Positions 24,201 to 33,430 of a stretch of 64,000 nt of DNA are shown one piece after another. A program made the position numbers and the translations under genes. The stretch is from positions 310,001 through 374,000 of the forward strand of contig NC_088296.1 of the NCBI RefSeq assembly GCF_032854445.1, read 5' to 3'. The notes below the pieces were generated by a model that saw only the letters and a program-made list of their open reading frames with translations, did no database searches and was not told the origin of the DNA. Positions within the stretch are counted from its first letter, which is position 1. The number at the start of each line of letters is the position of its first letter. Source of the DNA: Liolophura sinensis. Its lineage: Eukaryota; Mollusca; Polyplacophora; Chitonida; Chitonidae.

Positions 24201-24268
24201 TTCCGGAATCTTTCCATGCATATCGAACAGGTGAGAACATCATCCCGCTCTTGCATACTTTCGGCCAT
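17635..24268 (-). CDS. TRIM protein (RING, two B-boxes, coiled coil, PRY-SPRY), copy A
   Basis: Six coding exons join in phase: 24268-23600, 23199-23115, 22449-22181, 21688-21666, 21408-21221, 18206-17635. The sum is 1806 nt, about 601 residues plus TGA. RING C3HC4 has C14, C17, C29, H31, C34, C37, C68, C71. B-box1 spans about 111-151 (YCSLC, FCTNC, YCEEC), B-box2 about 181-214 (SCARH, YCEPC, CMGC, EHQGH). Helical coiled-coil sequence fills about 224-341 and PRY-SPRY about 413-601 (YYWEIHI, LGVYLDCD). TRIM proteins of this class are RING E3 ubiquitin ligases; the SPRY usually chooses the target, often in innate immunity (family knowledge). The ATG follows a polypyrimidine tract and AAG at about 24303, so the start lies in an exon with an upstream non-coding exon. 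Substrate and true expression are unknown. It is not assigned to a named TRIM. Confidence 0.9.
19004..19256 (+). mobile_element. Full-length tRNA-derived SINE in TRIM intron 5
   Basis: GGGGGCCTCCGTGGTTCAGG starts the tRNA-like head. A-box-like GGTTAGCGCGTTAGCGCAG and B-box-like GAGTTCAAGTCCAGCTC follow, and the tail ends TTCTTGAGTACGGCGTAAAGC. It is antisense to the TRIM gene. The orthologous insertion is at 48490-48746. Confidence 0.85.
19513..20935 (+). repeat. 42-bp minisatellite in TRIM intron 5 (unit A)
   Basis: About 34 units of a 42-bp motif built from CTCACATTAGCCTGTGTCTT and CTGTGCACACCCTACTGTATAA. Because 42 is a multiple of three, frames stay open on both strands (minus YTVGCAQKTQANVR repeated). 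These frames lie wholly in an intron, lack a shared start context and break at unit-length variants, so I treat them as spurious. Diverged relic units continue to about 21200, right beside the exon 5 donor. Confidence 0.9.
21221..21408 (-). CDS. TRIM copy A exon 5: linker before SPRY
   Basis: The acceptor CTTCTCGCAG and donor ACAA|GTAAGT flank 188 nt. The frame TDDQLNGIRADLEKHEVSRR continues the helical region. The entering phase (needs two prior bases) is supplied exactly by the 23-nt exon, and the leaving phase 1 matches the SPRY exon. Confidence 0.88.
21666..21688 (-). CDS. TRIM copy A exon 4: 23-nt micro-exon
   Basis: TGTTGACAG precedes and GTATGT follows exactly 23 nt, encoding GSTDFTK plus two bases of a Thr codon. 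Without it, exon 3 (phase 0) cannot join exon 5. Vertebrate TRIM/RFP-type genes also have a 23-nt exon at this place (established knowledge), which strongly supports the model. The unit-B sequence (51352-51374) is unchanged. Confidence 0.85.
22181..22449 (-). CDS. TRIM copy A exon 3: coiled coil
   Basis: The acceptor TTCTAAAG (TTCTACAG in copy B) precedes 269 nt, and the donor TTGCAG|GTAAGT follows. It encodes VDEVINEFSVWQENQELHTE and on to ASMDVEFLQ, a helical heptad-like sequence. It enters in phase 1: the single A left by exon 2 plus GT makes Ser. This exon is longer than the ~231-234 nt typical of vertebrate TRIMs. Confidence 0.87.
23115..23199 (-). CDS. TRIM copy A exon 2: start of coiled coil
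   Basis: Acceptor GCATTACAG, then PGVLSRTNELEKVLGETKES and on to LRLHS. Two donors are possible. CACA|GTAAGA gives 85 nt and is in phase with exon 3. ATACAG|GTTGGT gives the classic 96 nt but then exon 3 reads into a stop. I chose the first for phase and because GTAAGA is the better consensus. Confidence 0.82.
23600..24268 (-). CDS. TRIM copy A exon 1: RING and two B-boxes
   Basis: A 223-codon exon from ATG to donor GAAAAG|GTAATG in phase 0. It contains the complete C3HC4 RING and both zinc-binding B-boxes with no gaps in ligand residues. A T-rich tract and AAG just upstream (about 24303) mark an acceptor inside the 5' UTR. Confidence 0.92.
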
Positions 24269-24302
24269 TATTGGTTGATTTTATTTTTTGAGTTTTTTTT
24301 TC

Positions 24303-25062
24303 CTTAAAAAAAAAAACGGCAAATCGCTCAGGCGGGAACCTGTTACAATGTTCCTATTTACAAAAATATTAACGTTCAAGACAGCACACAACCTCGATCT
24401 GTTCCCGTGTCCCCACAACATACTGAGTACAGTACTATTTATCGCCATTCTCCAATTCTCGAATATAAAAATTTTATTTAGAAATTTGGCCATTCTTCCT
24501 CTTATTGCGCTTTTTGGCAAAACTCTGGACAGTCTAATTTGGGCAGAGGTGTTTTATAGTGATATTCGATAGATATATAGCTCCAATCCATAATTAGGAA
24601 GCCTGTGTGCAAAAACGACATTATCGCTATTTAAATGTATATTTTCTAGCCAAGCCTGTTGACTACAGTGTCTATGATGGTAACTTGACCCTATATAATG
24701 TATGAGAATTGGGCCAAACCTCTGGAATATCTCTATCTGCAGAAGTTTATACAATATATAACAGACATTAAACACAATAAACACGACATTACTAATAGTG
24801 ACACGAGTATTTCTTACTTATATTAAAACAGTTATAAACCAAGGTCAAATTTTGTATTCCAGCTCCCAGTGGTTTTTTATGTTATTGTCAGAAAGCACAG
24901 AAGTAAAGACTACAATACAACTGCTAATCAATCAAAATGATTAAACCGTAAAATGTTGATTTCGTTTCAATGTGTGAAGTACATGACCGATTAAATACAG
25001 CGCTATAACAGGGACAGCCTGTCATAGCACCGTATCAACTCAAAGCCTGGATTGGAGATATG
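24303..25062. other. TRIM 5' intron, no other gene seen
   Basis: Sequence upstream of the TRIM start codon exon, expected to be intron if the first exon is the module near 26253. Short frames on both strands have no recognisable content. Its partner in unit B (from about 53990) differs by an 85-bp replacement at about 54135-54220. Confidence 0.5.
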
Positions 25063-25307
25063 TTTATTTATTTATTTATTTATTTGATCGATGTTTTACG
25101 CCGTGCTCAAGAATATTTCACTCATACGACAGCGAGCAGCAATAAAGTGAGAGGAAACCCACCACCATCCGCAGGTTGCTTCCAGACCTTCCCACGTACG
25201 GTGGGGAGGGGGGAAGCCGGCATGAGCTGGACTTGAACTCACAGCACACAGGAGGAAAATGGGTCATTGGGCTGCGCTAGCGCGCAAACCAACTGAGCCA
25301 CGGAGTT
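25063..25307 (-). mobile_element. SINE, minus orientation (unit A)
   Basis: TTTATTTATTTGATCGATG then ACGCCGTGCTCAAGAATATT begins the reverse-complemented tail, and the tRNA-like head ends at GAGCCACGGAGTTCC. It is full length. Counterparts are 54785-55022 and 59331-59568. Confidence 0.85.
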
Positions 25308-25446
25308 CCCTCAACAACTCAAGAATGTGCACATAATCTTTAAAATTATGGGCATGGCAATGGCCGTTATTTACATAGTACGGCTTTAACTGCAACTGAT
25401 CAGATGGCTCACAGATCAACGGTCATATCAGTTTACGTTAACAATA

Positions 25447-25687
25447 TTATTTACTTATTTGGTTAGCGTTTTACGCCACACTTAGGAATATTTCACTTAT
25501 ACGACGGCCGCCAGCAATATAGCGGGAAAAAACCGGGGCCCGGTGGAAGCCCGGGACCATCCGCATGATGCTTGCAGACTTTCCCACATGCGGCTGGAGA
25601 GGAAGCTAGCATGGACTGGAATTGGGCGGTAGGCTTCTTCGCCATTGCTCCGTGCTCGTGTGCTAATAATCTCCGCCACTGAAGCCC
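25447..25687 (-). mobile_element. SINE variant, minus orientation (unit A)
   Basis: TTATTTGGTTAGCGTTTTAC, CGGCCGCCAGCAATATAGCG and GCTAATAATCTCCGCCACTG show the same architecture as the other SINEs with a diverged tRNA-like head. Counterparts are 55990-56229 and 60535-60773. Confidence 0.75.
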
Positions 25688-26252
25688 CTTTGAGCAACTG
25701 ATATAGGCTATCACACAACAGACGGACTGGCGTACAGGGATTAGGTGAACGATTATACACGTATAAAATGACTTTTTTTATTGTCACAACTTTTTTTTAT
25801 ATTTACACGTTGTAAGTAAATGAACAGCGATCCATACAGGCATGATATCCGCGCTATGTGTGCCGTAGGCAGCACGTCACCGCCAGTAATAGACCTTCAG
25901 CACAACTGTATAATGATTTTCAAGGTTAAAGCTTCACGGCCCCAAATTAATAACGTAATATCGCCCTGTTAGAAGATCGACACAGTCAAACAGTATAAAC
26001 CTGAACAAAAATCAGTCGCTTTCCTTGTTACGCAAATATCGACGGTTTTAGGTTCACACACAGGCTAGCATGGCTGATGTTACAGTCTTTAAAGAAAGCG
26101 TCCCATTCGTATATCTACGTTGTGTCGATCTGAGGACGAGCAGACCAATTAAACTGTGTCTGACAGTGGGTGACACGGTCAAGTAAAGACAACTCCTTAA
26201 CCTGACAGATCGTTTCCATCCAAACTACATATAATCGTCTCACAGAGCTTAC

Positions 26253-26388
26253 CTGTCGACACAAATCCCACTTGGCTTCACAACTTGGTGAAACTGAGCA
26301 GATTGGAATAGAAAATACTTAGTTCTGAGAAATGCACCTGATCTGTACATGGGAGGTAAATCCCTCAGTGTGTTTGTACACATTTATA
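26253..26388 (-). promoter_or_regulatory. TATA box plus candidate non-coding first exon of TRIM copy A
   Basis: On the minus strand TATAAAT lies at 26388-26382. About 130 nt downstream is GTGTCGACAG|GTAAGC, a strong splice donor with the last exon base at 26253. The arrangement is repeated at 32704, 55683, 56867, 60228 and 61411. It sits about 2 kb upstream of the acceptor at about 24303, in the right orientation to splice to the TRIM RING exon. Transcription from it is inference; no RNA evidence is visible. Confidence 0.5.
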
Positions 26389-27000
26389 CTCTGTGACATC
26401 TCAAGAATGGTTTCTTCAACTCGCCATTAGCTTAAGGCCAATCCGTGAATGTCACACTTCAACGAACAATCAGTTTCCCACAAAATTACTTCAGTAAATG
26501 GGTTCAAATCATTTATATTTGTTTTCCCGTTTAGGTTCAAACAGAATACATTGGAAGTATAGTTGAGAAATGTCGGATGGATGTTCTCAAATGAGTATAA
26601 TGAGAGTAGGCAATAGCTACAATAGTTGCACACTTGATTAAAGCGGCATTATCCTCGTGGGGTCTCCAGGCCGGAAAGAATACGACCTAAGTCTATTTGG
26701 CAAGCTTGTCGAAAAGGGCGCCTAACCTAGAGCTCTACCGTGAGGCCTCGGTGAAATATACACTCACATCTCCTATATTTGTGTGAGGGACCATAGAGGA
26801 ATAAGCCTACCTGTTTGCCCTGGGTTGCGACCCTTACTTGAAGAGAACGGTCTTGCGAGATTTTCAAGTCCAACACTTCACTTCGGCTCTTGTTTAGAGA
26901 CTGAACATCGGGTTGGCCCAGTTTGACTAATCGGTTGGAGCAGATATGCTCCGAACTAAAATCACAAGGGTGTGTAAAGGTCAAGCGATACGCAACATAA
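26389..27000 (-). repeat. Promoter-upstream paralogous block (unit A, second module)
   Basis: Immediately upstream, in minus sense, of the TATA box. It is paralogous to 2530-3120 and 32842-33430 (diverged), and nearly identical to 57003-57610 and 61547-62150. It shares TGACATCTCAAGAATGG, TTGCGACCCTTACTTGAAGA and TTGGAGCAGATATGCTCCGA. Confidence 0.6.
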
Positions 27001-27420
27001 AAAAGACGATGATACTTATCGCCATTTGATAACCCCTCTTTTCCTCAGTCGATCTCTACACCGCCAAAGTAGATCTGTACAAACCTAATATGTTTTGCCT
27101 GTATTAAGACAATAAAACGTTAAAATTGCGACGAAGCGTGTATGACCTCCTCTATGGACTGTCTTCTCTTTATAAAAGAGAAACAGGTCATTAACTCAAA
27201 AGAAACAATTCAAAAAGCACGTCACCGTATCTCTTCCGCGAACATTGTCCTGAAAACTTCATTCGCCAGTGTGGAAAGTATCAACATGTGTTGACACTCA
27301 AATATCACTGACTTGCCGATGGTTGTTTACGGTAAACCTAAAACAATATCTGTGAATGAATTAAGTAAGTTGTCAACAAATCTACGTCTGCATCTGCCTG
27401 GACTAAGTTTTTATAATATC

Positions 27421-27677
27421 TCGTGGCCGAGGAGGTTAGTGTGTCAGCGCGACGTCTTGGCACAGGGGGATCTCACCAACGCGGCCGCTGTGAGTACAAA
27501 TCCAGCCCAGGTCGTCTTCCTTTCTGCTGATACGTGAGAGGGTCTGACTGCAACCTGCGGATGGTCGTGGTGTCCCCCGGGATCTGCCCAGTTTCCTCCC
27601 ACCATAATGCTGGCGGTCGTCATATAAGTGAAATATTCTTGTGTCCGGAGTAAAACACCAATCAAATGAATAAATAA
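27421..27677 (+). mobile_element. SINE variant, plus orientation (unit A)
   Basis: The head has GGCCGAGGAGGTTAGTGTGT and GCGGCCGCTGTGAGTACAAA, and the tail has ATATAAGTGAAATATTCTTG then GGAGTAAAACACCAATCAAA. Counterparts are 58060-58316 and 62604-62861. Confidence 0.8.
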
Positions 27678-27869
27678 TTTCATTAAACATCTCCAGCGCA
27701 ATTATCAAAAGCTTTACCTAGAGCAATAACATTGTTTTGCTGCAGGACGTGCTAAATCTTTAGTTGTCAGCACTGAAAATGCCGACCAATTCTCCACATT
27801 ATGATCAAAGTCTAAAACTTCATTTTCCTTGTTCTTTACCGCCAGGGTGGGCTTTATTATGTAGATTTG

Positions 27870-29275
27870 TGGTTGTAACAACGTATAGAACGTGTGGTCA
27901 TAGTAATATTTATTCTAAGTTTCTAACCCATTTGTCATCTGAGCCACTGGAGAGTCTTTTGGGCTTGTTTAATCATGATATTTGGATTAGTGGTAAGTTT
28001 TCCACCCTCATAAAGGGAGGCGTGTATTATCCCGGTTCTAAAACCGGGTTAAGGATCATAATGAACCGTCTAGTTAACGTCCCATAGCTCTTAGCAGGGT
28101 GGTTAAGAGTATGGAACGAATAATAAATGATAGATTTCTTTGGTATTTAGAAACCAACAATTTACCGTCTAATATTAAATGTGGTTTTCCTCAAAGTCGA
28201 TCTAAAGTTTGTTGAATTGAAACTTTTATTCGTAATGATAAAAAAGATAATGAACAAAACGTGTCACTATTTTTCGACCTTGAAAGCGTCACCGAACTAC
28301 GACGATGCCTGGAAATAAGGTGTTTTAAAAGGCCTCTCAGATATGGGACTTATCGCTTATGATTATTTATCAGAGCTTTTATCTTATCGTCAGCTATCGT
28401 CAGTCAGGGTAGCATACTGTCACCAATACTGTTTAGCTTCAAACTTAATAGCTTGTGAAAAACTTAAACATGTGGTACAGAAGGTTCTTTATATGTACAG
28501 TTGATGATTTCCGTATATGCTACCGCTCTAAAATATGAATAACATCGGCAAGACTGCTGCAGTTTTCTCTCAATAAGACCAAGAAATGGGCAGTTGAACA
28601 TGATTTTAGATTTTCTACATCTAAAACCATCGATATGCATTTTTATTGTGAACGGATCTTCATTTCGACTTCAAAATTTTATGGTAAACCAGTAAAAATT
28701 GAGATCTGAAAACAGATTTTCAGGAGTCATAGATGATAGCAAATTCCTCATTTCCCTCCATGTTAAAATGCTTAAAGCTAAATGAAAAAATCTATGCGTC
28801 GAAACAGACATTTGTATGCCAGCCGTCAACCAAGATGGACATTCGAGGTCAACAATCGTAAGGCAAATTCCCAAAACGACGTATAAGTAAGGATCTGGAT
28901 ATAATTAAGGTTGTATATAGCAAAGTCTAGTCTTAACTTATGTACTGAGCGGTCAATTTTATGAAACTTTTGTGAGGCCTAAATTGACCTTGGTTCCATC
29001 ATTTACGGTTCCGCCATGAAATCGTATCTAAAATGTGTCCATGACCAGGGTTTGAGGCTCAGCCTTGGTGCCTTTAGAACCTCACCCATAGAGAGTTTAT
29101 ATGTTGCGGCTAGCCAATCTTTAGTATACAACAGGTGTGTACAGTATACAGTCCATGTGCTACAAAGCTTACAGCACATCCAAGAAGCCTTGCCTACGAC
29201 TACAATGTTTAAATATATGCAGATAGATGATTTGATACTCGTGTGCAGTAATTTATTTAGAAGCTAACGTCAAAC
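27870..29275 (+). mobile_element. Degraded Jockey-like LINE, plus strand (unit A)
   Basis: In plus orientation the order is an endonuclease-RT linker (LTHLSSEPLESLLG), then RT motifs (MERIINDRFLWYLETNN, CGFPQSRSK), then a degenerate TVDD in place of YVDD near 28500. A post-RT piece (DQGLRLSLGAFRTSPIESLY) follows at about 29016-29110. Frames are repeatedly broken. The counterpart at 63059-64000 continues to the window end; 58515-58561 holds only its start because the 4.55-kb duplication breaks inside it. Confidence 0.8.
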
Positions 29276-29533
29276 AAGAGGATATAGTTTGTGTGTCTTT
29301 TCCGGAATTTCCTTCTCAGCTTCTTCCAAAACCTAAATAAATATCTGATCCAGGTAAACATAGGAAATCACATACAAATCCTCTTATAATTCAGTTTTTG
29401 AGGGACAGCTAATTCTAGACCAGGAGCGTCTAATATATAACAGTTAACATCACTGCAGTGTTGTATTTTTATGCTTCCAAAAGTTTGCAAAACCTATTGT
29501 TATTAGCGGTTCAAGCCATACAAGCTTGATGTA

Positions 29534-29656
29534 CTTATTTATTTATTTGATTGGTGTTTTACGCCGTACTCAAGAATATTTCATTTATACGACGCCGGCC
29601 CGCTTTATGGTGGACGCAAACCGGGTCAATCCCGGGAAACCCACGGCCATCTGCAG
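29534..29656 (-). mobile_element. SINE 3' fragment, minus orientation
   Basis: ATTTATTTGATTGGTGTTTT, then CGCCGTACTCAAGAATATTT, then GGGAAACCCACGGCCATCTG. The tRNA-like head is missing. It has no partner in the window because unit B is truncated before this point. Confidence 0.75.
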
Positions 29657-30840
29657 ACATACAGGCTTGAATCCCTAGGCTTTAAACCCCAGTATATCTG
29701 TTCGAATTATTATTATTCCCGACAGTTATGTGATACATTTTATGAGAAAACGACCAATGGTACATTCCTGAAACTTTAGAACGTTTTAGGAAAGTATCTG
29801 AAGTTGTGTTTTTTGACATTTGGTGACATTTGGTCGACTGACTTAGCGGCCATATTGGATTTCTGTTAAACTAAACAAATCTTCCTCTCCAGAACCACTG
29901 ATTCGATAGAGCTGAAAATTAAACTGCATTTGCACCAAGCCTAGGCACATTCAGGGTGATAACGAAAACTTTCTCGTTTGAGAGTTGTACAAGCTCGCTG
30001 TTGGGTGAAAATGTCTTGTGACACAAAACCAGAGAGAACGTGAAATGAATCAGACGTTCAGGAAACCCACAAAGAGCTCAAAATGTATTAGATGTACGTA
30101 CAAGACACCCATAGTGAAGACAAAACACATCTGACATACATGTACAAAAAACCCAAAAGGGAATACAAGATGAATACTATTGTTTGTTGTTTTACTGCTT
30201 ATTAATATGGAAACAAACAAAAAAGGCACATGACCATTTGTGTTGAAGTGATCATGTAATATCTGTAACAACCTAAGGGCCTTATTTGTTCAGTTACTCA
30301 GTTTCCCACAGAACAGGTTTCCACCCGTCAGCATAATTTTGTACCCAGTTTTATGAGGTAATCACCAAAAGTCTTCAGATATGAAGTATCAATCTAACCG
30401 GAAAAGATTTATTTCTTTTCAAAGCTAATTTGTTTTAGTTCACCCATATAATTGCATTTTTTATCTCCTGTCATAAAACCACCCTTCAAACGATGATAAA
30501 GTATTACAGCGTCTGCAAACGCAGTATCCCTTTCTTCAAGAAACAGCTGATTCATGTGATGTAAGTTTGTACGGCGAGGAGCTTCAATATATAATCGTTA
30601 ACTTTCAGTTATTTATACCATTCTCCAACTTATGTATCTTATAAAAGCGACATACATTCTTCAGTAATCCATTAAAGGTAGTGCCCATTTTTCAGAGTGA
30701 GTTATCTCCCAAAACATTTTCAACCATATATGTAGGGTAACATATAATACTTTTTGTTACTATTGCAATTTTCCTTTAAAAAGCATTGTAAGACCTATAT
30801 CAGTGTGTGTGCCTCGCCTCCCTTGTAGGTCATCCCTTCT
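29657..30840. other. Non-coding stretch, no gene recognised
   Basis: No domain-bearing frame, repeat array or credible splice pattern was seen. The minus frame at 30050-30271 is hydrophobic but has no support. Confidence 0.45.
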
Positions 30841-31760
30841 GCTCAGTTAGAAATATGGTGAATTTTACTATTGTCATGCCATAAAGAGCAGTGTATGAAA
30901 AAGAATCTCGAGATGTTAAAACAGGGGAAAAGATATCCACCAGAAGGAATGTTGGAACTTAACCATTTTGATAATGAAGTTATATATATGGTCTACGGTG
31001 TTGTTACGGGGACACTTTGAAGACACCTCAAAATCCTGATTGGAGATATACAACCTCAGGTAGACTGTATAAGTAGGTCATCGTCAGTTATATCTTCACA
31101 AAGACAACCCTAGATAATCCATAAGCAAACTTACACGGTTAATGGAGGGTGTCAGGACGACAGTATACATACATGCAGGCCTCTTTATAGCTTAGCTAGA
31201 GCTGTCTATGTGAAGAGTGTAGAATTATTAATACATGTAGTCTCTTAAATATAGATACATATATATCAGCTAAGTTAGAAAGTAGGCAAATTTTGCTTTT
31301 GTCATATCATAAAACGACTCTCGCGATATAAAAGGGGGCGGGGACCAATCCAGAAGCAATGCTGGATCTTGATCGTTTTCATCATGGAAACAAACGTATC
31401 TCTACAGTGTTGTAAGGGGGAGGATTTAATCAAAATCCTGATTGGAGATATGTTACCTCAGGAGGACTATAGAAGTTTGTCAGCGCCAGTTGTATCTAGG
31501 TCATGTATAAGCAATGGAGATATACATGTATGTATTCGGCCATCCTGACGGGATAAGCTGTGTTAGCAGGCCCTATATATGTACCCTCGCGCAGTGATCA
31601 CGGATCATGGAGGGTGTAACATATTGGACAATGATGACGGCAGTATACATACATGTAGGCCTTTGTATAGATTAGCTAGAGCTGTCTGTGTTAAGAGTGT
31701 GGAGTTAACAATAGATGTAGCCTCTTAGTTATGGATACATATACATCTGGTCTAAAAATT
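30841..31760 (+). repeat. Two-unit ~460-bp diverged tandem repeat
   Basis: Unit 1 is about 30841-31265 and unit 2 about 31266-31760. Shared, in order: AGTTAGAAA, TTTGTCAT or TTGTCATGCCATAAA, CCAGAAG(G/C)AATG(T/C)TGGA, AAAATCCTGATTGGAGATAT, CAGTATACATACATG(C/T)AGGCC, TAGCTAGAGCTGTCT and AAGAGTGT. Unit 2 holds a promoter-like string, GATATAAAAGGGGGCGGGG then CCAATCC at 31325-31350, which unit 1 lacks. Function unknown. Confidence 0.6.
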
Positions 31761-32703
31761 GTAAAATAGACAGCATTACCGGGACGTTATCTGTATTCAT
31801 CACAGTCAGGGTGAAAATATTCTGTGCAAATTCGTACATAATTTTAAGACTTGATTTACCTTTAGCACCATTACGTAAACCCTCATTCCTTAGCTTATAG
31901 GCTATCATATAACAAACGGGCTGACGTACATGGAAAAGGGAAACTGTATACGCTATTCATCAATTTTTGACTACCACAGTTTTATATTTGGAGCCGACAG
32001 TCGAACGTTGTTAAGACAGCAATAAACCACAATACGTGATCAAGCTAATATGTTCGGGCTTTGTGTACCACAGGCGACACCTCACCGCCAGTTACTGACC
32101 TTTAACATAACTCTGCATAAGGCCTTTCAAGGTCAAAGCTTCATAAACAATAACGTAGAGGCCTCCCATCAACCCGTATACATGTGGTGACAAGATCGAC
32201 ATAATTAAACAGTATGAGCCTGAACCCAATCCAGTCGTTTTCCGTCAGAAGGAAATATCCAGACTGTCTATCGAGGGTGATACAGGTTCATACACAGGCT
32301 GATGGTAGAGTCTGTACGAGGACACGGACCAGTTGTCAGACTGTAACTAACATCACTGCTTTATATTACCTATTGCTGCTTAAGACATGGTGTTAGGGGC
32401 GTGTAAGTAGTTACTATATACGTATTTACATAAACAGTTAGAAGCAAACCTTGACTGAGATAAATGGACATGGGGTCGTATTTCACAGGTTACCTGTGAC
32501 CATTTGTCAGCTATAACACTGTCGTTGCTGCTCTGATTTTTCTTTCTATGGCGTACGTCTTGACTATATTGTGGCAGTGTGAGGACGATCCGACCAACTA
32601 AGCAGTGTCTGATAGTCGGTAAAACGATCAAGTAAAGACAACTACCTAGCTGAATAAATATTTCCACCCCAAATATATGTATACCCCGTTTTATAAGACT
32701 TAC
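31761..32703 (-). repeat. TRIM first-exon module body (downstream flank of donor)
   Basis: In minus sense this is the sequence just inside the putative first intron. It is diverged-homologous to 25690-26252, 55140-55682, 56230-56866, 59690-60227 and 60775-61410. Shared features are TATAGGCTATCA, CGCCAGT(A/T)A and the AAGTAAAGACAACT segment before the donor. It shows no coding potential. Confidence 0.5.
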
Positions 32704-32839
32704 CTGTCGACACAAATACCACCGTGCTTTACAATTCAATACAAACGAACAGATTGATATGGTAGATACTTAGTTCTCAGAACTGTACGTTATCCATGCA
32801 GGAGAGGTAACTCCCACATGGTTTTTGTACACATTTGTA
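32704..32839 (-). promoter_or_regulatory. Candidate first-exon module, TATA degraded
   Basis: Same arrangement as at 26253. The donor GTCGACAG|GTAAGT ends at 32704, but the box reads TACAAAT (32839-32833). Its upstream block (32842-33430) is intact, and the tandem-duplication boundary falls at 32842, next to this box. It could act as a distal alternative first exon of TRIM copy A, or be inert. Confidence 0.4.
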
Positions 32840-32841
32840 CT

Positions 32842-33430
32842 ATGTGACATCCCAACAATGGTTTGCACAGCTCGCCTTTAACTTTACATCCAAAATTTCA
32901 AACAAATCAGTTTCCTTCAAAATGACGTCAAGAGACAGGTTCATATCATATGTAAGCGTTATCACAAACAGAAAATATAACTGAGAACCGTTGGGTGGAT
33001 TTTCTGAAACCAGTATAATGAGATTACATCTACAACAGTTGCCCACTGAATTCAAGCGGCATTACTCCCATGGAGTCTCCGAGGTGAAATTCGGCCTCTG
33101 GGCAACATTGTCGTCAAAAAGGCAACTAACCTAAGGCTCTCCTGTATGGACCCTGTAATTGTAATAGACCCATATCGTGGAGTACCTGCTCCCTGGGTTG
33201 CGACCCTTAATGGAGCAGAGCGGGATCGCAGTGTCTGAGGGCAGGCTGGATTTACAAGATTTTTAATACCAACATTGAACATGGCTCTTACAGAGATAGA
33301 GACAGGAGGTCGGATTGGCCCAGTTCGACCAACCGGCTGGAGCAAATATGCCCCGAACTGAAATCTCAAGGGGTTGTAAATGTCAATTGATTCACAAAGC
33401 AAAAAACTGACAGTAACAGCAAACACAGTA
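32842..33430 (-). repeat. Promoter-upstream paralogous block (unit B start)
   Basis: Nearly identical to 2530-3120. In contrast to that copy, it is joined to a core-promoter/first-exon module at 32704-32839. It is diverged-homologous to the 26389-27000 family. Confidence 0.6.

Larger units (their letters stand above)
2530..32841 (+). repeat. ~30.3 kb direct tandem duplication, unit A
   Basis: From 2530 the sequence aligns co-linearly with the sequence starting at 32842. The offset is 30312 at the start, drifts to about 29.3-29.7 kb through the middle because of indels, and returns to about 30.6 kb near 58 kb. Hand comparison shows mostly single-base differences plus indels of tens to hundreds of bases. 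All major elements (LINEs, satellites, TRIM exons, SINEs) occur in the same order and orientation. The last ~4 kb of this unit (about 28.8-32.8 kb) has no partner because unit B runs off the window. Confidence 0.92.
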
